Of a stretch of DNA of 6,819 nt, positions 1 to 6,818 are shown piece by piece. A program made the translations under genes and the position numbers. Source of the DNA: Phycisphaerae bacterium (GTDB lineage Bacteria; Planctomycetota; Phycisphaerae; Phycisphaerales; SM1A02); NCBI GenBank assembly GCA_018665385.1, contig JABJDN010000009.1:1-6819 (forward strand), written 5' to 3'. How positions within the stretch are numbered: position 1 is the first letter of the stretch; each line of letters starts with the position of its first letter. Below the pieces are notes generated by a model. The model saw nothing but the letters and a program-made list of their open reading frames with translations, was not told the DNA's origin and searched no databases.

Positions 1-2
1 AC

Positions 3-3000
3 ATCGCATCGGTTAATTCTGAAATTGGATACATTTGGGTCTTTGGTGATTACAATCAATTTTCTAGCGGCACCATTATTATAGATTTAAACGGTGCAGA
101 AACTGCTGGAACAGATTACGACTACATTGCTGCGAATGGTTCGACATACAGTATTGGCACGCTCAAGATTCGAAGCCACAATGGCTTCCAGCCTTCTCAT
201 GGTGAGGTCTTTACAGTGCTTGATAGTACTTCAGCTACACATGACTCTAGTTTTTCAGTTGTTGAACCTACTAGCTTTAATGCAGGAATCTCATTTATAC
301 AATCGTCCACGAGCGATGGCGTTTCTATATCAGCATTTGTCACGCCAATCATTTATGTGGATGCGGATAACGCCTCTGGTGATGGCACGTCGTGGGAAAA
401 CGCATATCCGACACTCCAAGAAGCATTAGTAGGTGCGCCTGTGTTCAGTCAAATTTGGGTTGCTGAGGGCTTATACACTCCGGGCGCAACGCGCGAGGAT
501 ACATTTACATTGCAATATTTCGTGTCGGTGTTTGGTGGCTTCGAGGGCAATGAAATAAATATTCATCAACGCAATATAGAGGCGCACCCAACGATTCTTT
601 CAGGAGACATTAATAATACGCCAAACGATACCTCTGATGATGCATACCATGTTGTAACAGCTCCGCTTATTGTGACAACCCTAGATGGACTAGTCATTAC
701 AAAAGGCAACGCAAATGGCAATGGTACGAACCAGTCTATCGGTGGTGGAATTTATCAAACGTATGGCGCGGTTTCTATTAGCAACTGTACTGTTCTCGAC
801 AACAAAGCAACCTATGAAGGTGCTGGAGTATACGTCTATGGGGGCTCACTCGATATTTCGAATAGCCACGTAGAAGGCAACATTTCAAGCAAGCAAGGCG
901 GAGGGATATATTCTGAACAATGCAGCCTAACCATTGATTCAACTCATTTCAAATCGAATAGAATTTTGCGGTACATGCCTTTATATGCTGAGGGTGGCGG
1001 CTTGCATGTCGACGATGGCTCGCTTACTCTGAGCAACTCAGTATTTGATGACAATAGCGCCTTCTTTGGCCTTGGTATTCCAGATGGCGGGACGGGTGGT
1101 GCTCTTTATGCAAGACAATGCGCAACCGTTATAGAAGACACCACGTTTAAAAATAACCGCGCTCTCAACGGTGGCGCTGTGTATTTTTCAGAAAACTCCA
1201 ACACACAAACAGCGGTAATCAACAGGTGCATCTTCGATAACAATTACATTTTCTGGAACATAAACCCAGCGTATGCTGGTGGAGCCGCATTCAAAAGTGG
1301 AGGTGGTGTAAACAGCCAAACGGTACTTGTCAACTCATTATTCTCTGGCAACGATGGCGGAGAAACAGCTATCATTGATATGGGCATAGGCGGAGGGAAC
1401 GCAAACAAAATAAAGAACTGCACGATTGCATACAACGAAAATGTCGGTGTATATGCTGCCGTCGTTGGCGAAGGGGTATTTCTTAACAGTATTTTATGGC
1501 GCAACACGGGCAGTAATTGGTTCTATAACCAGATCAATAGTAACTTCGTGATTAGTCAATCAATCATAGATAGAATTCCAGGTGGAGGGCATCCAGGAAT
1601 CGTTTCTACGGCAGACCCATTATTCATTGCGCCCCGTGGCCCAGATGGAGTCTTTGGAACTGGTGACGAAGATTACCGCTTGCTGCCGGAATCCAGAGCA
1701 ATTGATTGGGGTGCTGACACCTACTACAACCCTGAAAATCTAGGCGCTACAGATCTAGGGGGAAAAACAAGACTGGTAAATGACCCGTACACCGTGGACC
1801 GTGCTGTCCCTAATGTTATAGATCTAGGGTGTTACGAATTCCAAATTCAATATACAGGAGATGAAGGGTTCCGTTCGTACAAAGTTAATGGCGGTCTTGA
1901 ATTTGGAACCGATATTAACTGGGAACCAGAAGAATCGCCAAGCACTAACAACGCTGCGTTCTTCCCAAAAATGTTTAAAAGTCTTTCATTTACTTCCGAT
2001 GAATCTATCCAATCACTCACAATGGTTTCGGGCATTATTGACTTTTCGTTAGGCAACCATACCGTCACGGTTGGGGCTGAAAACAATTCAGTTTCTATAG
2101 GCGCATACGACAGGGATTTCATCATAGAGTTCGGTGTAGTCGATGGTACGATCATTGCTCCGCAATTTGTCGTCTCAGGTAACGGCCAGCTATACATGGA
2201 TAACTCTACAATTCAAACCACAGGCGGTCTTGTATTGCTTGACGGCGGAAAGATGTACGGCCAAGGAAATATCCAAGGCAACGTATACAACACAGGGTCT
2301 CACGAACTTGATTCAGTTAACAATGCATATCCATCGGTTACAGGCGATTACTATATGACCGAAGATGCTATAGCTGGTCTTTCTGGATCTGGTTCAATTG
2401 CATTCAACCTCCAAGATTTCAATAATGATGGAGTGATCTCGCACATTTCTGTAAGTGGCACTACTACGCTCGGTGGAGTACTTTCTGTGCTTGCTGGAAA
2501 TGGCCTCTTAGTTGGGGAGACAGCAACAATACTCTCATCAAGCGGTGGCATTGTGAATAACTTTGATTCAATTTTATCCATTGGATTTTCAGCGGATGAG
2601 TTACCAATTGTTTCGACAGTTGCCAACGCTAACGGCACAGGAAGTAGTGTAGTAGTAGCACTGCAATCTGTTTCAGCACTCATTGGATTTGATGATCCAG
2701 ATGCCACAAACATCAATGCATTGCCAAAAGATGGCGAATTAGCGGATATTGATGGAGATGGATACCCAGACCTCGTTCTTTCCATCCCAGACGACACCGA
2801 TGGCAATGGAGATACTGACTCCATTATTATTTTGTACAACGGCGGAGTCGATAGCAGCGACAATTGGCTAGGATTCTCCGGTGGAACACAACAAATTCTT
2901 GTTGGCGACAATCCAAACGGCCTTACCACTGCCGACTTCGATAGAGATGGCGATATTGATATTGCTGTTGTAAATACGAATGACGATACAGTCAGCGTGT

Positions 3001-4055
3001 TAGAAAATGAAACTTCCCTTCGTGGAACAGTCACGTTTACTAAACGCGACCTTGCTACAGATTATTATGGCGATGCAGAGGCTATCGAAGCATTACCAAC
3101 AGATGTGACCCATGGAAAATTTTCCAATAGTGGCGAAGTAGACTTGGCAATCGCAAATAGTGGCGACGGAAGAATGGTCATTATTAATGGGCCGCTCTTT
3201 GCAGATAGAGCAATGCCCGGTGGTTCGAACCACCAAACAGGTGGCGGTGCTCAAAATATCGACCCAGGCGATGTTAACAACGACAAAGATTTTGATAAAG
3301 TTACTGTCACCGGCAGAGAAGGCCAGACAACAGTCTTTAAAGGTCAAACAGCAATGGCAGGGTCAACTTCTTACGCTATTGACACTGTACTTGACATGGG
3401 CAATAGCATAAGCGAACAAATTGTTGCAGACTTTGACAACAATGGAATGGACGATCTCATTGTGTGCGATGCAGACAATAATTCTATAAGCATTGCGCTG
3501 CAGAAACTTGATGGCACCTATAAAACACCTGCTTTGTTATCGCTGTATTCTGGCTCTGCAGGAGGGTATATAGAGCCACGTTCCATTAGCACGATAGACA
3601 TAGATGGAGATGGTGATCTTGACCTTGCAATCGTCGTTAAAGACGAGAATGAAAATGTGATTACTGCAATTTTCAGAAATGATACGCAAGAAGGCACAAC
3701 AACTGTTGCACTTACCGATATAAGCCAAGCAGAGGGTATAGGGCTTAACCCACTTATGGCTCGTTCTGCTGATATTGATAACGATGGCACCGCTGATCTG
3801 CTTATGGTCACAGATACCATCGCCTATCGAAGTAATACGGCTGCAGGTTCTGCTCAAACTGTGCTTAATGAAGGCGCTGAAAATAACACATGCCCTGCAG
3901 ACTTTGACGGAAACGGAAACGTAGCAGTGGCTGATTTACTCGTTCTGATTGCAGCTTGGGGTCCAGGAACTGGACCAGAAGATTTAAATGGTAACGGAAC
4001 AGTAAATGTTGCTGATCTACTTCTGCTTATTGGAGCATGGGGTGCTTGCCCATAA
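3..4055 (+). CDS. Large exported beta-helix / FG-GAP propeller / dockerin-like protein, 5'-truncated
   Basis: The frame is open from the left edge to TAA at 4053-4055, giving 1350 residues. No ATG occurs in the first 71 codons, and the GTG at 216 lies inside a conserved unit, so the real start is upstream. Residue numbers count from base 3. Domains in order: tail of a beta-solenoid passenger unit (about 15-114); right-handed parallel beta-helix (about 116-535), opening with YVDAD and carrying GGGIY/GGALY turns and five FxxN motifs; choice-of-anchor-Q-like end (about 538-613: DPLF, DYRLLPESRAIDWG, IDLGCYEF); a second passenger unit (about 620-890); seven FG-GAP/VCBS loops (about 891-1290); and a tandem dockerin-like module (1297-1350). 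Such proteins are known as exported, cell-surface or extracellular proteins of planctomycetes, with adhesive or scaffold roles or unknown ones. I see no catalytic motif, so no enzyme activity is assigned. The signal peptide, if any, is outside the window. The gene ends 14 bases before mutS. Confidence 0.93.
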   Translation: MASVNSEIGYIWVFGDYNQFSSGTIIIDLNGAETAGTDYDYIAANGSTYSIGTLKIRSHNGFQPSHGEVFTVLDSTSATHDSSFSVVEPTSFNAGISFIQSSTSDGVSISAFVTPIIYVDADNASGDGTSWENAYPTLQEALVGAPVFSQIWVAEGLYTPGATREDTFTLQYFVSVFGGFEGNEINIHQRNIEAHPTILSGDINNTPNDTSDDAYHVVTAPLIVTTLDGLVITKGNANGNGTNQSIGGGIYQTYGAVSISNCTVLDNKATYEGAGVYVYGGSLDISNSHVEGNISSKQGGGIYSEQCSLTIDSTHFKSNRILRYMPLYAEGGGLHVDDGSLTLSNSVFDDNSAFFGLGIPDGGTGGALYARQCATVIEDTTFKNNRALNGGAVYFSENSNTQTAVINRCIFDNNYIFWNINPAYAGGAAFKSGGGVNSQTVLVNSLFSGNDGGETAIIDMGIGGGNANKIKNCTIAYNENVGVYAAVVGEGVFLNSILWRNTGSNWFYNQINSNFVISQSIIDRIPGGGHPGIVSTADPLFIAPRGPDGVFGTGDEDYRLLPESRAIDWGADTYYNPENLGATDLGGKTRLVNDPYTVDRAVPNVIDLGCYEFQIQYTGDEGFRSYKVNGGLEFGTDINWEPEESPSTNNAAFFPKMFKSLSFTSDESIQSLTMVSGIIDFSLGNHTVTVGAENNSVSIGAYDRDFIIEFGVVDGTIIAPQFVVSGNGQLYMDNSTIQTTGGLVLLDGGKMYGQGNIQGNVYNTGSHELDSVNNAYPSVTGDYYMTEDAIAGLSGSGSIAFNLQDFNNDGVISHISVSGTTTLGGVLSVLAGNGLLVGETATILSSSGGIVNNFDSILSIGFSADELPIVSTVANANGTGSSVVVALQSVSALIGFDDPDATNINALPKDGELADIDGDGYPDLVLSIPDDTDGNGDTDSIIILYNGGVDSSDNWLGFSGGTQQILVGDNPNGLTTADFDRDGDIDIAVVNTNDDTVSVLENETSLRGTVTFTKRDLATDYYGDAEAIEALPTDVTHGKFSNSGEVDLAIANSGDGRMVIINGPLFADRAMPGGSNHQTGGGAQNIDPGDVNNDKDFDKVTVTGREGQTTVFKGQTAMAGSTSYAIDTVLDMGNSISEQIVADFDNNGMDDLIVCDADNNSISIALQKLDGTYKTPALLSLYSGSAGGYIEPRSISTIDIDGDGDLDLAIVVKDENENVITAIFRNDTQEGTTTVALTDISQAEGIGLNPLMARSADIDNDGTADLLMVTDTIAYRSNTAAGSAQTVLNEGAENNTCPADFDGNGNVAVADLLVLIAAWGPGTGPEDLNGNGTVNVADLLLLIGAWGACP
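348..1844 (+). repeat. Right-handed beta-helix region with Pmp-like FxxN repeats and choice-of-anchor-Q-like end
   Basis: This part of the large protein (residues about 116-614) begins with the IIYVDAD...GTSWENAYPTLQEAL pattern that opens many bacterial parallel beta-helix proteins. A series of coils follows, marked by glycine turns (GGGIY, GGGLHV, GGALYA, GGAVYF, GGAAF). Five FxxN motifs start at F316, F348, F382, F411 and F447, spaced 29-36 residues. The alternation of GG-A/I-L/V turns with FxxN resembles the repeats of chlamydial polymorphic membrane proteins and pectate-lyase-like folds. The region closes with DPLF (residue 538 on), DYRLLPESRAIDWG, a TDLGG turn and IDLGCYEF (Cys610), which matches my memory of the choice-of-anchor Q family. 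Ligand or substrate cannot be told from the sequence. Confidence 0.85.
2673..3860 (+). repeat. Seven FG-GAP/VCBS-type calcium-loop repeats (probable seven-bladed beta-propeller)
   Basis: Residues about 891-1289 of the large protein contain seven Asp-rich loops of the DxDxDGxxD type. They begin near residues 915 (DIDGDGYPDL), 978 (DFDRDGDIDI), 1038 (GKFSNSGEVDL), 1090 (DVNNDKDFDK), 1143 (DFDNNGMDDL), 1199 (DIDGDGDLDL) and 1257 (DIDNDGTADL). Spacing is 52-63 residues, the usual size of one FG-GAP/VCBS blade. Loops 1, 2, 5, 6 and 7 keep most of the calcium-ligand pattern. Loop 3 lacks the first Asp residues and loop 4 replaces the Gly. Known FG-GAP arrays of this number fold as a seven-bladed propeller, as in integrin alpha chains. 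Folding, calcium binding and any adhesive role here are inference. Confidence 0.85.
3219..3234. repeat. Perfect 16-bp palindrome inside the propeller coding region
   Basis: GGTGGTTCGAACCACC reads the same on both strands with no mismatch. It lies in codons for Gly-Gly-Ser-Asn-His-Gln between propeller blades 3 and 4. The core GGTTCGAACC looks like a tRNA T-arm, but the loop would have six rather than seven bases and no other tRNA parts surround it. No function is assigned. Confidence 0.6.
3891..4052 (+). repeat. Tandem dockerin-like C-terminal module of the large protein
   Basis: The last 54 residues (1297-1350) hold two near-copies of one EF-hand-like unit: DFDGNGNVAVADLLVLIAAWG from D1300 and DLNGNGTVNVADLLLLIGAWG from D1327. 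Each has a DxNxxG-type calcium loop followed by a hydrophobic helix, as in type I dockerins. The two units are separated by a short Gly/Pro-rich linker. Cys1297 precedes the first copy and Cys1349 is next to last, so a disulfide or clasp joining the two ends is possible. The same CPAD...AWG.CP pattern recurs at the C-terminus of many exported Phycisphaerae proteins, which are not known to form cellulosomes. Its role there (sorting, anchoring or assembly) is unsettled. Confidence 0.85.
3960..3976 (+). other. Strong short hairpin in the dockerin linker
   Basis: GGTCCAG and CTGGACC form a perfect 7-bp stem around a GAA triloop. It lies in the codons of the Gly/Pro-rich linker between the two dockerin-like copies, about 94 bases before the mutS start. 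No run of T follows, so it is not an intrinsic terminator. It may simply reflect the codons for Gly-Pro-Gly-Thr-Gly-Pro. Confidence 0.5.
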
Positions 4056-4069
4056 TGTAGAATGTAACC
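4053..4069 (+). promoter_or_regulatory. Gene junction with two start-stop codon pairs before mutS
   Basis: The stop codon of the large gene (TAA, 4053-4055) shares its last base with an ATG (4055-4057) that is followed at once by TAG (4058-4060). A second ATG (4062-4064) is followed at once by TAA (4065-4067). The mutS ATG comes two bases later at 4070. No convincing Shine-Dalgarno sequence precedes any of the three ATGs. A terminating ribosome could be held or could re-initiate here, but this is inference from the layout. Weak ribosome binding sites are common in planctomycetes. Confidence 0.35.
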
Positions 4070-6691
4070 ATGACGCAGACTACTGCGGGCGAGAAGAGAA
4101 GCAAGCCCAAGAATAACCCATGGTCAACACCTGCGATGCAACAGTATCGTTCGATGAAAGAAGCGCACCCCGAATGCGTGCTTTTCTTTCGCATGGGCGA
4201 CTTCTATGAAATGTTTGATGAAGATGCTCGCATTGTCTCTAAGGCAATTGGGATCTCCCTTACACAACGAGGCAACGGCCTTGATATGGCTGGAGTTCCT
4301 CACCACGCAGCTGAAGGGTATATGCGTAGAATGGTGGATGCTGGATTTCGCGTTGCTGTTTGCGAACAACTGGAAGACCCAGCGCAAGCGAAGGGTGTTG
4401 TTAAACGAGGAGTGACACGCGTTGTAACACCTGGCACGCTTATTGACGAATCGTTACTTGACGAATCAAAGTCTAATCTACTCGGCGCAATGCATTTTAA
4501 AAACGGAACCGTTTCAATTGCACTGACTGAAGTGTCCACGGGGCGATTTGAATTGCATCAATGCGAAGCGCACCGAGTTGGTGATGTGTTGCAACGGCTT
4601 GGGCTTTCTGAAGTCATCATCGATGAAGACGACGAATTCCTTGCAGGCGCTGCTTCCAGATTTGGAGTTTCAATTACGACGCGCCCTTCCTGGATGTTTC
4701 TAATTGACGAGGGCACTGCCCTTCTCACGAAACAATTTGGTGTCACGACTGTAGAAGGCTTTGGGTTACAAGCAGATGACGAACGTATTGGGCCGGCAGG
4801 CGCACTACTCGCATACGTAAAACAAACACAAGCGCAACATGGCGAGTTAAGCCATTTGAGAATTCCAACCATTCAAAACGAAACGTCGTTTGTACATCTT
4901 GATGCAACGACAATTCGCAGTTTAGAAATTGAACAAACCATCCGAAGCAACACTGTCGAAGGTTCACTGCTCTGGGTCATGCAACGCTGCAAAACAGCAA
5001 TGGGCAAGCGTCTTTTGCGGCAGTGGCTATGCGAACCACTTGCCTGCCGAGAATCTATTGAACAACGACAACAAGTCGTTCGCGCATTTATTGAAGACGC
5101 CGAAATGTTTAGGAACACGCACATTATTCTTGACTCGATTCAAGATATTGCACGCATCGCTGGCCGCGTCGCAATGGGCAGAGTGACCCCTCGTGATATC
5201 GTAGCACTTGGAAATTCAATTCAGATGTGCCGAGAACTTGCATGTTCGCTCACCGCTTCAGCACTCGCAACTATAAAGAGCGAAATTAATGCGCTTGCAG
5301 ATGAATTGATGCCACTCGCGACATCAATCCAGTCGCAATGCATTGAAGCACCGCCCGCGCACATGCGCGATGGGGGTTTGTTCCAAGATGGCATTGACGA
5401 GGTCCTTGATGAAGCGCGCATGTTGCAAAGAGATGCAGGTTCCTGGCTTGCACAGTACCAAGCACGATTGACCGAAGAGACCGGCATCAGCACAATGAAA
5501 GTTGGATTCAATAAAGTCTTTGGATACTATATTGAAGTCACGCACGCTCAAACGAGCAATGTCCCAGATACATTTACTCGAAAACAAACACTGAAAAATG
5601 CTGAACGATATATCACCCCCGAATTGAAAGAGTTTGAAAACAAAGTACTCAGCGCTGATTCAAAAGCAATCACGAGAGAACTTGAACTCTACGACGCACT
5701 TTGTCGATCCGTCTCCAGTAATGTCACCTCTATTATTGCGTTTGCAAATGTTGTTGCAAAACTTGACACACTCATCTGTTTTTCTGATGTTGCAAATCGA
5801 AACAACTTCGTACAACCAACGCTAGTAGATGAATCAATCATTGCTATAGAAGGCGGACGCCACCCTGTCCTTGACCGAATGTTACGCGACGAATTTGTTC
5901 CAAACAATTGTTTGCTAGAAGGCAACACGCTTGCACTTATAACAGGACCGAACATGGCGGGAAAATCAACGTATATTCGTCAAGTCGCTCTCATCACCTT
6001 ACTGGCGCATACCGGAAGTTTTGTTCCAGCAACAAGTGCCACCATCGGCATGGTCGACAGAATTTTCACACGTGTAGGGGCAAGCGACGAACTGCATAGT
6101 GGACAGTCGACATTCATGGTCGAAATGGTTGAAACTGCAAACATATTAAACAATGCCACAGAAAAAAGCTTGGTAATTCTTGACGAAATTGGCAGAGGCA
6201 CAAGCACGCTTGATGGACTTTCCCTTGCATGGGCAATTACAGAACAACTTGCTTCTCGAGGTTGCAGAACATTATTTGCAACGCATTACCATGAACTTAC
6301 TTCGCTAGAAGAACAATACGATGCAATTGTTAATTTGCACGTCACAGTGAAAGAATGGCAAGACGAAATCGTCTTCTTGTACGGCATCAAAGAGGGCTAC
6401 ACAGACAGAAGCTACGGTATTCACGTTGCAAAAATTGCTGGGGTCCCACAAAATGTTGTCGCAAGAGCAAACGAAGTTTTGAATTCGCTCGCTGTACACA
6501 CTGCACAAGAACACGACGCAACTACAACCATCCCAGCTCCGCAGATGAGTTTGTTTACTGAATACTTGCCCAACCCTGTTATTGAAGAATTGCAAGCTGT
6601 GGACATGAATGCACTTTCGCCGATGGAGGCCTTTGAATTGTTACGGTCTCTTAATCGCCGTGCTTCTGGCGAAGACGAGCACTCAACCTAA
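4070..6691 (+). CDS. mutS: DNA mismatch repair protein MutS (MutS1)
   Basis: This 873-residue protein recognises mispairs and small loops in DNA and, in the known pathway, recruits MutL through ATP-driven clamp sliding. Length is close to E. coli MutS (853). Domain I (about 17-130) has the mismatch-reading motif Phe45-Tyr46-Glu47 in GDFYEMF, matching E. coli F36/E38. The connector runs about 136-255. The core and clamp span about 298-590, including the FGYYIEV segment near 485. The ATPase follows RHPVL (His598) and has Walker A GPNMAGKST (626-634, Lys632), the SGQSTFMVEM segment (Ser680 in the signature position), Walker B with DE at 705-706, and FATHYHEL (His739). QMSLF at 825-829 fits a beta-clamp binding site, and the last ~35 residues resemble the MutS C-terminal oligomerisation helix. 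There is no Smr domain, which argues against MutS2. The ATG at 4070 is chosen because it precedes STPAMQQY by about 20 residues and no better start lies upstream. The 3' end overlaps the opposite-strand gene. No defect is visible and no mutL lies in the window. Confidence 0.99.
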   Translation: MTQTTAGEKRSKPKNNPWSTPAMQQYRSMKEAHPECVLFFRMGDFYEMFDEDARIVSKAIGISLTQRGNGLDMAGVPHHAAEGYMRRMVDAGFRVAVCEQLEDPAQAKGVVKRGVTRVVTPGTLIDESLLDESKSNLLGAMHFKNGTVSIALTEVSTGRFELHQCEAHRVGDVLQRLGLSEVIIDEDDEFLAGAASRFGVSITTRPSWMFLIDEGTALLTKQFGVTTVEGFGLQADDERIGPAGALLAYVKQTQAQHGELSHLRIPTIQNETSFVHLDATTIRSLEIEQTIRSNTVEGSLLWVMQRCKTAMGKRLLRQWLCEPLACRESIEQRQQVVRAFIEDAEMFRNTHIILDSIQDIARIAGRVAMGRVTPRDIVALGNSIQMCRELACSLTASALATIKSEINALADELMPLATSIQSQCIEAPPAHMRDGGLFQDGIDEVLDEARMLQRDAGSWLAQYQARLTEETGISTMKVGFNKVFGYYIEVTHAQTSNVPDTFTRKQTLKNAERYITPELKEFENKVLSADSKAITRELELYDALCRSVSSNVTSIIAFANVVAKLDTLICFSDVANRNNFVQPTLVDESIIAIEGGRHPVLDRMLRDEFVPNNCLLEGNTLALITGPNMAGKSTYIRQVALITLLAHTGSFVPATSATIGMVDRIFTRVGASDELHSGQSTFMVEMVETANILNNATEKSLVILDEIGRGTSTLDGLSLAWAITEQLASRGCRTLFATHYHELTSLEEQYDAIVNLHVTVKEWQDEIVFLYGIKEGYTDRSYGIHVAKIAGVPQNVVARANEVLNSLAVHTAQEHDATTTIPAPQMSLFTEYLPNPVIEELQAVDMNALSPMEAFELLRSLNRRASGEDEHST

Positions 6692-6818
6692 GCAACAACT
6701 GAACACGTTCGAATTCATTCACCCAATCTTGGATATTTTCTTGAAGTTCATCCTGTGGAATAGGCGCCCCTGGAATGTCGCACGAAGCGCCGAGTTGCCT
6801 CTTTGCTATCGCACGGTA
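6651..6818 (-). CDS. Unrecognised protein, C-terminal 55 residues only
   Basis: On the minus strand a frame is open from the right edge to TAA at 6653-6651, giving 55 residues with the start beyond the window. The fragment starts YRAIAKRQLGASCDIPGAPI and ends in an acidic-then-basic, helix-like stretch (ELQENIQDWVNEFERVQ, then LLLRLSARLRQ and a polar end KHGD). The spaced hydrophobic residues suggest an amphipathic alpha-helix. I do not recognise the family. It is the only frame on either strand open across all 128 bases after mutS, and its composition looks protein-like, which supports a real gene. A 55-codon open run can still occur by chance. It converges on mutS, with the last 41 bases of the two frames overlapping, so there is no room for a separate terminator between them. 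Confidence 0.6.
   Translation of the reverse strand, partial: YRAIAKRQLGASCDIPGAPIPQDELQENIQDWVNEFERVQLLLRLSARLRQKHGD

Noticed and set aside
216..218. GTG as a start codon for the large gene
   Set aside because: The frame is open for 71 codons before it and encodes the conserved GDY...SGTIIIDL passenger unit that continues through this GTG. The codon is an internal valine.
94..429. 111-codon plus-strand open frame beginning with ATG at the left end
   Set aside because: It overlaps the large gene in another frame, has no recognisable domain, and contradicts the clear beta-helix coding in the main frame.
1751..1829. Direct repeat AGATCTAGGG (1751-1760 and 1820-1829)
   Set aside because: Both copies encode the Asp-Leu-Gly turns expected in the choice-of-anchor-Q-like end. 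Ten matching bases are explained by similar codons.
2351..3034. 227-codon minus-strand open frame opposite the propeller region
   Set aside because: It lies wholly inside the well-supported plus-strand gene, has serine/proline-rich low-complexity composition, and shows no domain. It is a shadow caused by the repeated Asp/Gly codons on the other strand.
3219..3235. Fragment of a tRNA gene or phage attachment site (T-arm-like GGTTCGAACC)
   Set aside because: The loop is one base short of a T-loop. There is no acceptor, anticodon or D-arm nearby, and the bases are in frame in a continuous repeat protein. No second att-like copy was seen.
4037..4053. Terminator between the large gene and mutS (ATGGG ... 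CCCAT)
   Set aside because: The stem is only 5 bp with a 7-base loop, lies over the stop codon, and has no T-run after it.
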